Assembly: GCA_000434215.1 (NCBI GenBank)
Contig: HF999723.1
Span: 48,899 to 54,028 of the forward strand
Length of the DNA: 5,130 nt
Direction of reading: 5' to 3'
DNA from: Bacteroides sp. CAG:144
GTDB taxonomy: Bacteria; Bacteroidota; Bacteroidia; Bacteroidales; UBA11471
Shown here piece after piece: positions 1 to 5,130 of the stretch (position 1 is the stretch's first letter; every line of letters begins with the position of its first letter). Both the position numbers and the translations under genes were made by a program. Under the pieces are notes generated by a model. The model ran no database searches and was not told the origin of the DNA. It worked only from the letters and a program-made list of their open reading frames with translations.

Positions 1-537
1 CCGGTAATCGACAATCAAATCCTGATAACCGAATGTCGTACCCCGCTCGGTAAGCATGACATGATTATTACCAGCTTCGACAACTTTGTCTGCTGCAAAC
101 TGCATGGCTTCGGGCGAAAGGAACTGTCCTTTTTTTATATTCACTATTTTTCCTGTTCGAGCCGCAGCAAGCAGTAAATCGGTCTGTCTACATAAAAATG
201 CGGGTATTTGCAACACATCGACATATTCGGCTGCCATAGCAGCTTCATCGGCCGTATGGATATCGGTTACCACCGGAATACCGAATGTCTCACGCACTTT
301 ACGTAATATGCGCAACGCCTTCTCATCGCCGATACCTGTGAATGAATCGATACGGGAACGATTGGCTTTACGATATGAACCTTTAAATATGTAGGGTATC
401 TTCCACTTATCTGTAATCTCTACGATAGTCTCGGCTATGTGCATAGCCATTTCTTCTCCTTCGATAACGCAAGGACCGGCCAATAGGAAAAACATTCCAG
501 AGTCGGTATGTTTCAGTTGTTCGATTTGAGGATACAT
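1..537 (-). CDS. kdsA: 3-deoxy-8-phosphooctulonate (Kdo-8-P) synthase, partial (C-terminus off window)
   Basis: KdsA condenses phosphoenolpyruvate with arabinose 5-phosphate to give Kdo-8-phosphate, the committed cytosolic step to the Kdo sugar of the LPS inner core. The reading frame is open from ATG at 537 to the window edge and gives 179 residues, roughly two thirds of a typical 260-285 residue enzyme. Family motifs appear in order: GPCVIE (21-26), FKGSYRKANRS (51-61), TDIH (91-94), DVLQIPAFLCRQTDLL (107-122), NIKKGQFLSP (133-142) and LTERGTTFGY (162-171). The last two separate it from the related DAHP synthases. Cys23 in GPCVIE aligns with the metal-ligand cysteine of the metal-dependent KdsA class (Cys11 in Aquifex), where the E. 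coli enzyme has Asn. The other metal ligands lie beyond the edge. The start is 6 bases after the rsmE stop and has an A-rich leader without a Shine-Dalgarno sequence, so translation probably follows rsmE on the same transcript. Confidence 0.97.
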   Translation of the reverse strand, partial: MYPQIEQLKHTDSGMFFLLAGPCVIEGEEMAMHIAETIVEITDKWKIPYIFKGSYRKANRSRIDSFTGIGDEKALRILRKVRETFGIPVVTDIHTADEAAMAAEYVDVLQIPAFLCRQTDLLLAAARTGKIVNIKKGQFLSPEAMQFAADKVVEAGNNHVMLTERGTTFGYQDLIVDYR

Positions 538-543
538 CGTTTT

Positions 544-1263
544 TTATTTAACTATATTTTTTTTCATCATATTCACCACGTGCAACGTATGGCAAGCGAC
601 CAGTCCTGCCGTTTCGGTACGTAAACGGGTATCGCCCAACGATATGGGACGGAAACCATTGGCCACGGCCAAATCGACTTCTTCGGGACTGAAATCGCCT
701 TCAGGACCTATCAGTATCACGGCGTCGTGTCCCGGTTTGTAACAATCGGTCAACAACACCCGCTCATCGTCCCGACAATGAGCGATATACTTTTCGCCAT
801 CGAACGGACGTTCGACGAAATGTCGAAAACCGGTCATTTCATCGAGATGAGGACATACGGCTTTAAGCGATTGCTTCATTGCCGAAACAAGTATTTTCCT
901 CAACCGATCGGTTTTCAATTCCTTCCTCTCGGAAAAACGACACAGCAACGGAGTTATCGAGTCGATACCTACCTCGGTACACTTCTCGGCAAACCATTCC
1001 ATGCGATCGAGATTTTTGGTCGGGGCAATAGCGATATGCACCTTAAATTTCCACGACGGAGGCGTCGGTATCGTCTCGATAATTTCTACGGCACAATGCT
1101 TCGGGTGAGCCAAAGATATAACCGCCTTATAAAAAGTTCCCACACCATCGGCCAATAATATTTCCGCCCCTTCGGACAACCGTAATACTTTTACGCAATG
1201 ATGGGATTCTTCTTCGGGCAATTCTCGGATAGTGGCAATATCCGGCGTATAAAATATATGCAT
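544..1263 (-). CDS. rsmE: 16S rRNA (uracil-1498-N3)-methyltransferase RsmE
   Basis: RsmE uses S-adenosylmethionine to methylate N3 of U1498 in 16S rRNA, near the decoding centre of the 30S subunit. The 239-residue product has the family's usual size. An N-terminal PUA-like RNA-binding part covers about residues 1-70, including HHCVKVLRLSEG (21-32). A SPOUT (trefoil-knot) methyltransferase domain follows, with PTKNLDRMEW (81-90), KCTEVGI (94-100), the cofactor-loop motif IGPEGDFS (185-192) and LGDTRLRTETA (209-219). The frame also opens at 1311, but I chose the ATG at 1263. The family begins with a short MxxFY-type N-terminus, which matches MHIFY here. The 16 extra residues of the longer form are polar, unlike the family, and their codons overlap a hairpin pair. 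The upstream sequence is A-rich with no Shine-Dalgarno sequence. kdsA follows after 6 bases, so the two are probably one operon. Confidence 0.95.
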   Translation of the reverse strand: MHIFYTPDIATIRELPEEESHHCVKVLRLSEGAEILLADGVGTFYKAVISLAHPKHCAVEIIETIPTPPSWKFKVHIAIAPTKNLDRMEWFAEKCTEVGIDSITPLLCRFSERKELKTDRLRKILVSAMKQSLKAVCPHLDEMTGFRHFVERPFDGEKYIAHCRDDERVLLTDCYKPGHDAVILIGPEGDFSPEEVDLAVANGFRPISLGDTRLRTETAGLVACHTLHVVNMMKKNIVK

Positions 1264-1291
1264 CGTTCTATTTCTTTGAGATCTGTTATTC

Positions 1292-1316
1292 CGGCTTTCC
1301 AAGCCGAGCAAGCTCG
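1292..1316 (-). other. Two adjacent hairpins in the putative rsmE leader
   Basis: Read on the minus strand, CGAG-CTTG-CTCG (1305-1316) is followed directly by CGGCTT-GGA-AAGCCG (1292-1306), sharing two bases. In RNA the first would have a G(CUUG)C loop, a tetraloop known to be unusually stable. No T-run follows, so a rho-independent terminator is unlikely. The pair ends 28 bases before the rsmE start and may affect translation or transcript stability. The arms are short enough to be chance. Confidence 0.35.
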
Positions 1317-1331
1317 ATAATGCTTACTGCA

Positions 1332-1364
1332 CAAAGATACGAAATAGCACCGAATATTTCCAGA
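1332..1364 (-). promoter_or_regulatory. Candidate Bacteroidota-type promoter for rsmE-kdsA
   Basis: On the minus strand, TATCTTTG at 1332-1339 matches the Bacteroidota -7 consensus TAnnTTTG completely. TCTG at 1361-1364 lies 21 bases upstream and matches three of four bases of the -33 TTTG element. Transcription would begin near 1325, giving a leader of about 60 bases before the chosen rsmE ATG at 1263. The position, between the DUF151 stop and rsmE, fits an independent promoter for rsmE-kdsA. This is a motif match only. Confidence 0.5.
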
Positions 1365-1403
1365 AAAACAGAGCGATCTTTCACGGGATACACCCTACCT
1401 ATC

Positions 1404-1420
1404 GGGAAAAAGATTTTCCC
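1404..1420 (-). terminator. Weak terminator-like inverted repeat downstream of the DUF151 gene
   Basis: GGGAAAA and TTTTCCC form perfect 7-bp arms around a 3-base loop, 28 bases past the DUF151 stop. The right-hand arm carries T bases, but no T-tract follows the stem on the minus strand (next bases GATAGG). It could reduce read-through into rsmE or only be a stable 3' end. Termination is weakly supported. Confidence 0.25.
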
Positions 1421-1448
1421 ACAAGTACAGATCATACCCCCTCTCCAC

Positions 1449-2057
1449 TTAGGACGGAAGCGAATCCTCTCCCGAGCGCCGTTTCAATTCCTGCTGTATG
1501 CGAGAAGCCTGCTCATACTCCTCTTTATCGACAGCTTGTTGTAAACGCCTTTTTAATTCGTCTGTACTATACGAATCGATAGAAAATTTTTTTACCGGAA
1601 TATCCGTTTCCTCATCTACATTTTTCCCCGACGATATTTCTATGGGATCGGGGGTAATTCCTGCACGATCCAATATAGAACGTGTCGTAAATATAGGCGC
1701 GTGCATACGCATGGCCAATGCTATCGCATCGGACGCGCGAGCATCGATATGCACTTCCCTGTCTCCATCATTAAAAATCATTTCGGTCGAGAACAATCCG
1801 TCCTCATAATGATATATAAATATCTCTTGCAACTGTATACCAAAAGCTTTGGAGAACGAAGAAAACAAATCATGTGTAAGAGGGCGTTGTGGAACAACCC
1901 GCTGTATGAAAGCCATAATAGATTGAGCCTCGGCCAGCCTGATAGCAATAGGCAGTTGACGTACACCACCCTCCTCTATCATTATCAAAATATAGGTTTC
2001 GGAGTGCGTGCGATTATATGTAATGCCTAAAACATTTAACGCCACTTTCTCATTCAT
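1449..2057 (-). CDS. Bifunctional nuclease family (DUF151/BFN) protein with C-terminal UVR motif
   Basis: This 202-residue protein starts with a DUF151 (BFN) domain over about residues 1-135. Conserved blocks are LPIAIRLAEAQSIM (35-48) and DARASDAIALAMRMHAPIF (105-123). The latter matches the family's IDAR-SDAIALA signature. A linker rich in acidic residues and serine (about 136-162) leads to a UvrB/UvrC (UVR) motif at 163-194, a helical hairpin with the DELKRRL and EYEQASRIQQEL pattern. DUF151 proteins were called bifunctional nucleases from work on plant homologues. The UVR motif mediates protein contacts in UvrB-UvrC and also occurs in other proteins, such as McsA and Clp ATPases. The bacterial role is not settled, and a nucleotide-excision-repair function should not be assumed. 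No signal peptide is present, so it is cytosolic. The ATG at 2057 has an A-rich leader without a Shine-Dalgarno sequence. It lies 75 bases after the transpeptidase gene and may share its transcript. Confidence 0.9.
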   Translation of the reverse strand: MNEKVALNVLGITYNRTHSETYILIMIEEGGVRQLPIAIRLAEAQSIMAFIQRVVPQRPLTHDLFSSFSKAFGIQLQEIFIYHYEDGLFSTEMIFNDGDREVHIDARASDAIALAMRMHAPIFTTRSILDRAGITPDPIEISSGKNVDEETDIPVKKFSIDSYSTDELKRRLQQAVDKEEYEQASRIQQELKRRSGEDSLPS

Positions 2058-2132
2058 ATCGGTTTCGTTTTTTCTTATAACGGTTTTATTCTGTAATCGG
2101 TTGTAAAAGAGTATACAATAATCCGACTCATT

Positions 2133-2642
2133 TCATTGCACTGTATCTTTCTCAATTGTAACCAAACAGCCTACCGTAACAAGGTCTATCAACTTTTCTA
2201 CATCTTTGTTGTGAAGACGTATGCAACCTTCGCTACAACGAGTCCCGATCGACTCGGGAAAACAAGTACCGTGTATCCCTATCCCGGTAAACCCTTTCAC
2301 ACCTAATCTGATAAAATAAGGGCCATAAGCTTTTTCGATAAGACCTTTACCATCACAGAAATCATGAACCCAATGGGAAGAGTTTTTTATCTGAGTGATC
2401 GGGAAACAACCTTCCGGTGTACGATTGTCGCCTTTCTTTTGCTTGTTTCCCAATTCCTTGCCACAACCCACCATACAACGAAACAATACTTGTCCATCGA
2501 CATTATAAACCGTAAGTTCCATATCCGACTTCGATATGTGAACATAATTCGATGACTTTTCCTGTGCCGACAGATTTATTCCGTACACAGACAAAAACAG
2601 TGCCAGCATACATAGATATATCGCTCTCGAATAAAAAGCCAT
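2133..2642 (-). CDS. Secreted L,D-transpeptidase (YkuD family)
   Basis: YkuD enzymes form 3-3 cross-links in peptidoglycan or attach proteins to it, using a catalytic cysteine outside the cytoplasmic membrane. The 169-residue product opens with a signal peptide: Arg6, a hydrophobic core at about 7-22, and a likely signal peptidase I cut after Ala26 (LSA|Q). There is no convincing lipobox. The catalytic domain covers about 32-166. The active site is His124 (IHGT, 123-126), followed 16 residues later by Cys140 in SEGCIRLHN (137-145), with Arg142 also conserved. The family motif is usually S-H-G-C; here Glu138 replaces that His. RTPEGCFPI (74-82) is the typical 'TPxGxF' strand. The mature chain has eight cysteines (56, 60, 79, 96, 127, 136, 140, 159), many for a small exported enzyme. 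No separate peptidoglycan-binding domain is present, so substrate and role (cross-linking or carboxypeptidation) cannot be told. AGGAGG lies 3 bases before the ATG, unlike the other genes here. Confidence 0.92.
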   Translation of the reverse strand: MAFYSRAIYLCMLALFLSVYGINLSAQEKSSNYVHISKSDMELTVYNVDGQVLFRCMVGCGKELGNKQKKGDNRTPEGCFPITQIKNSSHWVHDFCDGKGLIEKAYGPYFIRLGVKGFTGIGIHGTCFPESIGTRCSEGCIRLHNKDVEKLIDLVTVGCLVTIEKDTVQ

Positions 2643-2652
2643 AACCCTCCTA
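2643..2652 (-). promoter_or_regulatory. Shine-Dalgarno-like AGGAGG before the L,D-transpeptidase gene
   Basis: Minus-strand TAGGAGGGTT directly precedes the ATG at 2642. The purine core is only 3 bases from the start, shorter than the usual 5-9. Bacteroidota generally make little use of Shine-Dalgarno pairing, and the other four genes here have A-rich or AT-rich leaders, so the match may be coincidental. Confidence 0.3.
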
Positions 2653-2675
2653 AATTTACGAATTCATTTTCGTGT

Positions 2676-2698
2676 GTAAATATAGCAATAATATTTAC
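2676..2698. promoter_or_regulatory. 8-bp perfect dyad GTAAATAT-N7-ATATTTAC, possible operator
   Basis: GTAAATAT (2676-2683) and ATATTTAC (2691-2698) are exact reverse complements separated by 7 bases. The dyad sits in the 138-base divergent region between the transpeptidase gene and metH and overlaps the transpeptidase's likely -7 box. This is the geometry of a dimeric repressor site. The AT-rich composition raises the chance of a random dyad, and no regulator is identified in the window. Confidence 0.4.
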
Positions 2699-2710
2699 CC
2701 TCTACTCAAT
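2677..2710 (-). promoter_or_regulatory. Candidate promoter for the L,D-transpeptidase gene
   Basis: On the minus strand TATATTTA (2677-2684) matches TAnnTTTG except at the last base, and ATTG (2707-2710) lies 22 bases upstream as a possible -33 element. A start of transcription near 2670 would give a leader of about 28 bases that includes the AGGAGG sequence. The -7 box lies inside the left half of the dyad at 2676-2698, which would suit repression. Motif match only. Confidence 0.35.
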
Positions 2711-2747
2711 ATTTCGCCTTTATTCACCCCTATTTTCTCTTTTTTAT

Positions 2748-2755
2748 TACCTTTG
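2748..2755 (+). promoter_or_regulatory. Candidate -7 promoter element for metH
   Basis: TACCTTTG matches the Bacteroidota TAnnTTTG box exactly and lies 25 bases before the metH ATG, implying a leader of about 20 bases. No good TTTG or TTG element is present at the expected -33 distance; that stretch is C-rich (CACCCC). The region leaves no room for a cobalamin riboswitch. Confidence 0.4.
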
Positions 2756-2780
2756 TCTTCATAAATATTTTATTCCGATA

Positions 2781-5130
2781 ATGCACGTTAAAGAAATTCT
2801 CGACAACAGAATCATGGTTCTCGACGGAGCCATGGGCACCATGATCCAGCAGTACGGCCTTACCGAAAAAGATTTCAGAGGAGAAAGATTTTCCGATATC
2901 GGTATTTTGCAAAAAGGGAACAACGACCTGCTTTGCCTTACCCAACCGCAAATTATCACTGCGATACACCAAGTATATCTCGATGCCGGAGCGGACATCA
3001 TCGAAACAAACTCTTTCAACTCCACACGCATATCGATGGCCGACTACGGAATGCAAGGACTCATTACGGAAATAAATTTCGAAGCGGCTCGACTTGCGCG
3101 AAATATTGCAGACGACTATACGAGAAAAATTCCCGACAAACCCCGATTTGTAGCAGGCTCGGTAGGTCCTACCAACAAGACTTGCTCCATGTCTCCCGAC
3201 GTCAACAATCCGGCTTTCCGCGCATTGACATTCGATGATCTCGCCGATGCATACCGGGAACAGATAACCGCACTCATCGACGGTGGCGTAGACTTACTTC
3301 TCATCGAAACGATTTTCGATACCCTCAACGCCAAAGCCGCATTGTACGCAGCTGTCGAATCCATGCAAGAAAGGGGAAAAAATATTCCTATCATGCTCTC
3401 GGTTACCCTTTCCGATACAGGCGGTCGTACTTTATCGGGACAAACGCTGGGCGCATTTCTCGCCTCGGTACAACATGCAGATATTTTATCGATAGGACTG
3501 AATTGTTCTTTCGGCGCCCGAGACATGAAACCGTTCCTGAAACAGCTGGCAGAAACAGCACCATACTACATCTCGGCCTACCCCAATGCAGGATTGCCCA
3601 ACCGCTTCGGGCAATATGATGAAACACCCGAAACAATGGCGGCTCAAATCAAAGAGTTCATAGATGAAGGTCTGGTCAATATCATCGGAGGCTGTTGCGG
3701 AACGACTCCCGAACACATCGCCGCCATCGCGCAACTGGTAACAGATACCACACCTCATCGTCCGCATATAAGGGAAAAGGTACTCTGCTTATCGGGTTTA
3801 GAAGAATTAAAAATCATTCCCGAAAACAATTTTATCAATGTCGGTGAACGATGCAACGTGGCCGGTTCTCGTAAATTCTTGCGACTGATTTCAGAGAAAA
3901 AATACGATGAAGCTCTGGGTATAGCCCGTAAACAAGTGGAAGATGGAGCACAAATCATCGACATCAATATGGACGACGCCATGCTCGATGCACAAAACGA
4001 AATGGTAACGTTCCTGAATCTCATTGCCTCGGAACCCGAAATTTGCCGTGTTCCGATTATGATAGATTCTTCGAAATGGCCGGTCATTCTTGCCGGGCTG
4101 AAATGTATACAAGGAAAAGGTATCGTCAATTCCATCAGTCTGAAAGAAGGTGAAGAAACATTCCTCGCCCACGCCCGCATCATACACAGGCTCGGAGCTG
4201 CTATGATTGTAATGGCTTTTGACGAAACAGGTCAAGCCGACAGTTACGACCGTAAAATTGCCGTTTGTAAAAGAGCCTACGACTTGCTCGTACACGATGG
4301 AATCGACCCCAATGATATTATTTTCGACCCCAATGTTCTGGCTCTCGCCACTGGTATCGAAGAGCACCTCAATTACGGATTGGACTTTATACGAGCCGTA
4401 AAATGGATAAAAGAAAACCTTCCGGGAGCAAAAGTAAGCGGGGGTATCAGCAACTTGTCTTTTTCATTCCGAGGAAACAATTATATACGCGAAGCCATGC
4501 ATGCTGTCTTTTTGTTCCATGCTATACGTGCAGGAATGGACATGGCCATCGTCAATCCGGCAACGACAGTCGCATACACAGATATTCCTCAGGAATTGCT
4601 CTCCCGTATCGAAGATGTCATCTTCAACAGACGCCCCGACGCAACCGAACGGCTGATAGAAGCTGCGGAATCTCTCAAAAACGAATCGGTACAAAACGTC
4701 CATACCCCACAAACCGACATACGCGACAAAATGTCTCTCGACGAACGGCTCGAATACGCTCTCGTCAAAGGCTCGGTCGACCGACTCGATGCCGATCTGC
4801 ATGAAGCCCTGTCGGCATACGGTAACGCTGTAAAAATCATCGAAGGGCCGCTGATGAATGGAATGAACCGAGTAGGAAAACTTTTCGGTGAAGGAAAAAT
4901 GTTTCTTCCGCAAGTGGTAAAAACCTCTCGTACCATGAAACAGGCCGTTGCTATTTTGCAACCCTATATTCCCGTACAAAAAGAAAGTTCCCGGAAAAAT
5001 GGTAAATTTCTCTTGGCTACGGTCAAAGGAGATGTACATGACATAGGAAAAAACATCGTTGCCGTCGTACTCGGTTGCAACAACTATGACATTATCGATC
5101 TCGGCGTCATGGTTCCAGCCGAAACAATCA
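2781..5130 (+). CDS. metH: Cobalamin-dependent methionine synthase MetH, partial (C-terminus off window)
   Basis: MetH transfers a methyl group from 5-methyltetrahydrofolate through methylcobalamin to homocysteine, making methionine and tetrahydrofolate in the cytosol. I translated 783 uninterrupted codons from ATG at 2781. The homocysteine domain (about 1-325) holds [11 protein letters not shown] (13-23), GPTNKT, and the three zinc ligands Cys242 (GLNCSFG) and Cys305-Cys306 (GGCCGTTP), equivalent to E. coli 247, 310 and 311. The methyltetrahydrofolate (pterin) domain starts at [13 protein letters not shown] (351-363) and includes [26 protein letters not shown] and [15 protein letters not shown]. 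The B12 cap begins near [14 protein letters not shown] (651-664), with EGPLMNGMN and [13 protein letters not shown]. The Rossmann B12 domain shows DVHDIG (751-756), whose His753 is the expected lower cobalt ligand (His759 in E. coli). GERCNVAGS differs from the E. coli GERTNVTGS at two sites. Whether the C-terminal reactivation domain exists cannot be seen. The leader has no Shine-Dalgarno sequence, and the gene is divergent from the transpeptidase gene. Confidence 0.98.
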   Translation, partial: MHVKEILDNRIMVLDGAMGTMIQQYGLTEKDFRGERFSDIGILQKGNNDLLCLTQPQIITAIHQVYLDAGADIIETNSFNSTRISMADYGMQGLITEINFEAARLARNIADDYTRKIPDKPRFVAGSVGPTNKTCSMSPDVNNPAFRALTFDDLADAYREQITALIDGGVDLLLIETIFDTLNAKAALYAAVESMQERGKNIPIMLSVTLSDTGGRTLSGQTLGAFLASVQHADILSIGLNCSFGARDMKPFLKQLAETAPYYISAYPNAGLPNRFGQYDETPETMAAQIKEFIDEGLVNIIGGCCGTTPEHIAAIAQLVTDTTPHRPHIREKVLCLSGLEELKIIPENNFINVGERCNVAGSRKFLRLISEKKYDEALGIARKQVEDGAQIIDINMDDAMLDAQNEMVTFLNLIASEPEICRVPIMIDSSKWPVILAGLKCIQGKGIVNSISLKEGEETFLAHARIIHRLGAAMIVMAFDETGQADSYDRKIAVCKRAYDLLVHDGIDPNDIIFDPNVLALATGIEEHLNYGLDFIRAVKWIKENLPGAKVSGGISNLSFSFRGNNYIREAMHAVFLFHAIRAGMDMAIVNPATTVAYTDIPQELLSRIEDVIFNRRPDATERLIEAAESLKNESVQNVHTPQTDIRDKMSLDERLEYALVKGSVDRLDADLHEALSAYGNAVKIIEGPLMNGMNRVGKLFGEGKMFLPQVVKTSRTMKQAVAILQPYIPVQKESSRKNGKFLLATVKGDVHDIGKNIVAVVLGCNNYDIIDLGVMVPAETI

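Noticed and set aside
727..1158. Plus-strand 143-residue open frame opposite rsmE
   Set aside because: It lies wholly antisense to rsmE, which has every expected motif. The translation looks non-protein-like.
1264..1311. Longer rsmE start at 1311 adding 16 residues
   Set aside because: The extension is polar, does not resemble the family N-terminus, and overlaps the hairpin pair. The ATG at 1263 gives the normal length and the MHIFY beginning.
1320..1544. Plus-strand 74-residue open frame
   Set aside because: It overlaps the end of the DUF151 gene and the rsmE promoter region, resembles no family, and has no start signal.
3831..3869. GERCNVAGS in MetH in place of GERTNVTGS as a possible functional change
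   Set aside because: The flanking folate-domain motifs are all intact, and I believe this form is ordinary in Bacteroidota MetH, so it is probably lineage variation.
3891..4367. Long minus-strand open frames inside metH (also 3116-3526, 3755-4183 and 4464-5039)
   Set aside because: They are antisense shadows of a strongly conserved metH frame, which is intact throughout, and their translations show no family motif.
4403..4804. Plus-strand 133-residue open frame overlapping metH in another frame
   Set aside because: It is Arg- and Gln-rich, low in hydrophobic residues, and embedded in conserved MetH sequence.

Overview
The window looks like a chromosomal housekeeping segment from a member of the Bacteroidota, most likely the order Bacteroidales. 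The reasons are protein-level motif matches, mostly A-rich leaders without Shine-Dalgarno sequences, promoter-like TAnnTTTG boxes of the Bacteroidota type, and frequent TCG, CGA and GAC codons at moderate GC. The family assignments are strong. The taxonomic call is an inference and was not tested by any search.

Four genes lie on the minus strand and one on the plus strand. Reading leftward from the divergent junction at 2643-2780, the minus strand carries a secreted L,D-transpeptidase (YkuD fold, 2133-2642), a DUF151 'bifunctional nuclease' protein with a C-terminal UVR motif (1449-2057), the 16S rRNA m3U1498 methyltransferase RsmE (544-1263), and the first 179 codons of KdsA, the Kdo-8-phosphate synthase (537 down to base 1, cut by the window edge). 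rsmE and kdsA are 6 bases apart and probably co-transcribed. A TATCTTTG box at 1332-1339 is a plausible promoter for that pair. The L,D-transpeptidase and DUF151 genes are 75 bases apart and may form a second unit.

On the plus strand, cobalamin-dependent methionine synthase MetH starts at 2781 and runs off the right edge after 783 codons. The visible part holds the homocysteine domain with all three zinc cysteines, the methyltetrahydrofolate domain, the B12 cap and the DVHDIG cobalt-ligand motif. It is open throughout, with no frameshift.

Functionally this is a mixture: LPS core sugar synthesis, ribosome modification, cell-wall cross-linking and one-carbon/methionine metabolism. No mobile element, CRISPR array, RNA gene, phage gene or defence system was seen, and no undescribed system is evident. 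The best second-look signals are an 8-bp perfect dyad (2676-2698) in the transpeptidase/metH divergent region, a predicted metal-dependent KdsA, a cysteine-rich exported transpeptidase, and a paired hairpin in the rsmE leader.
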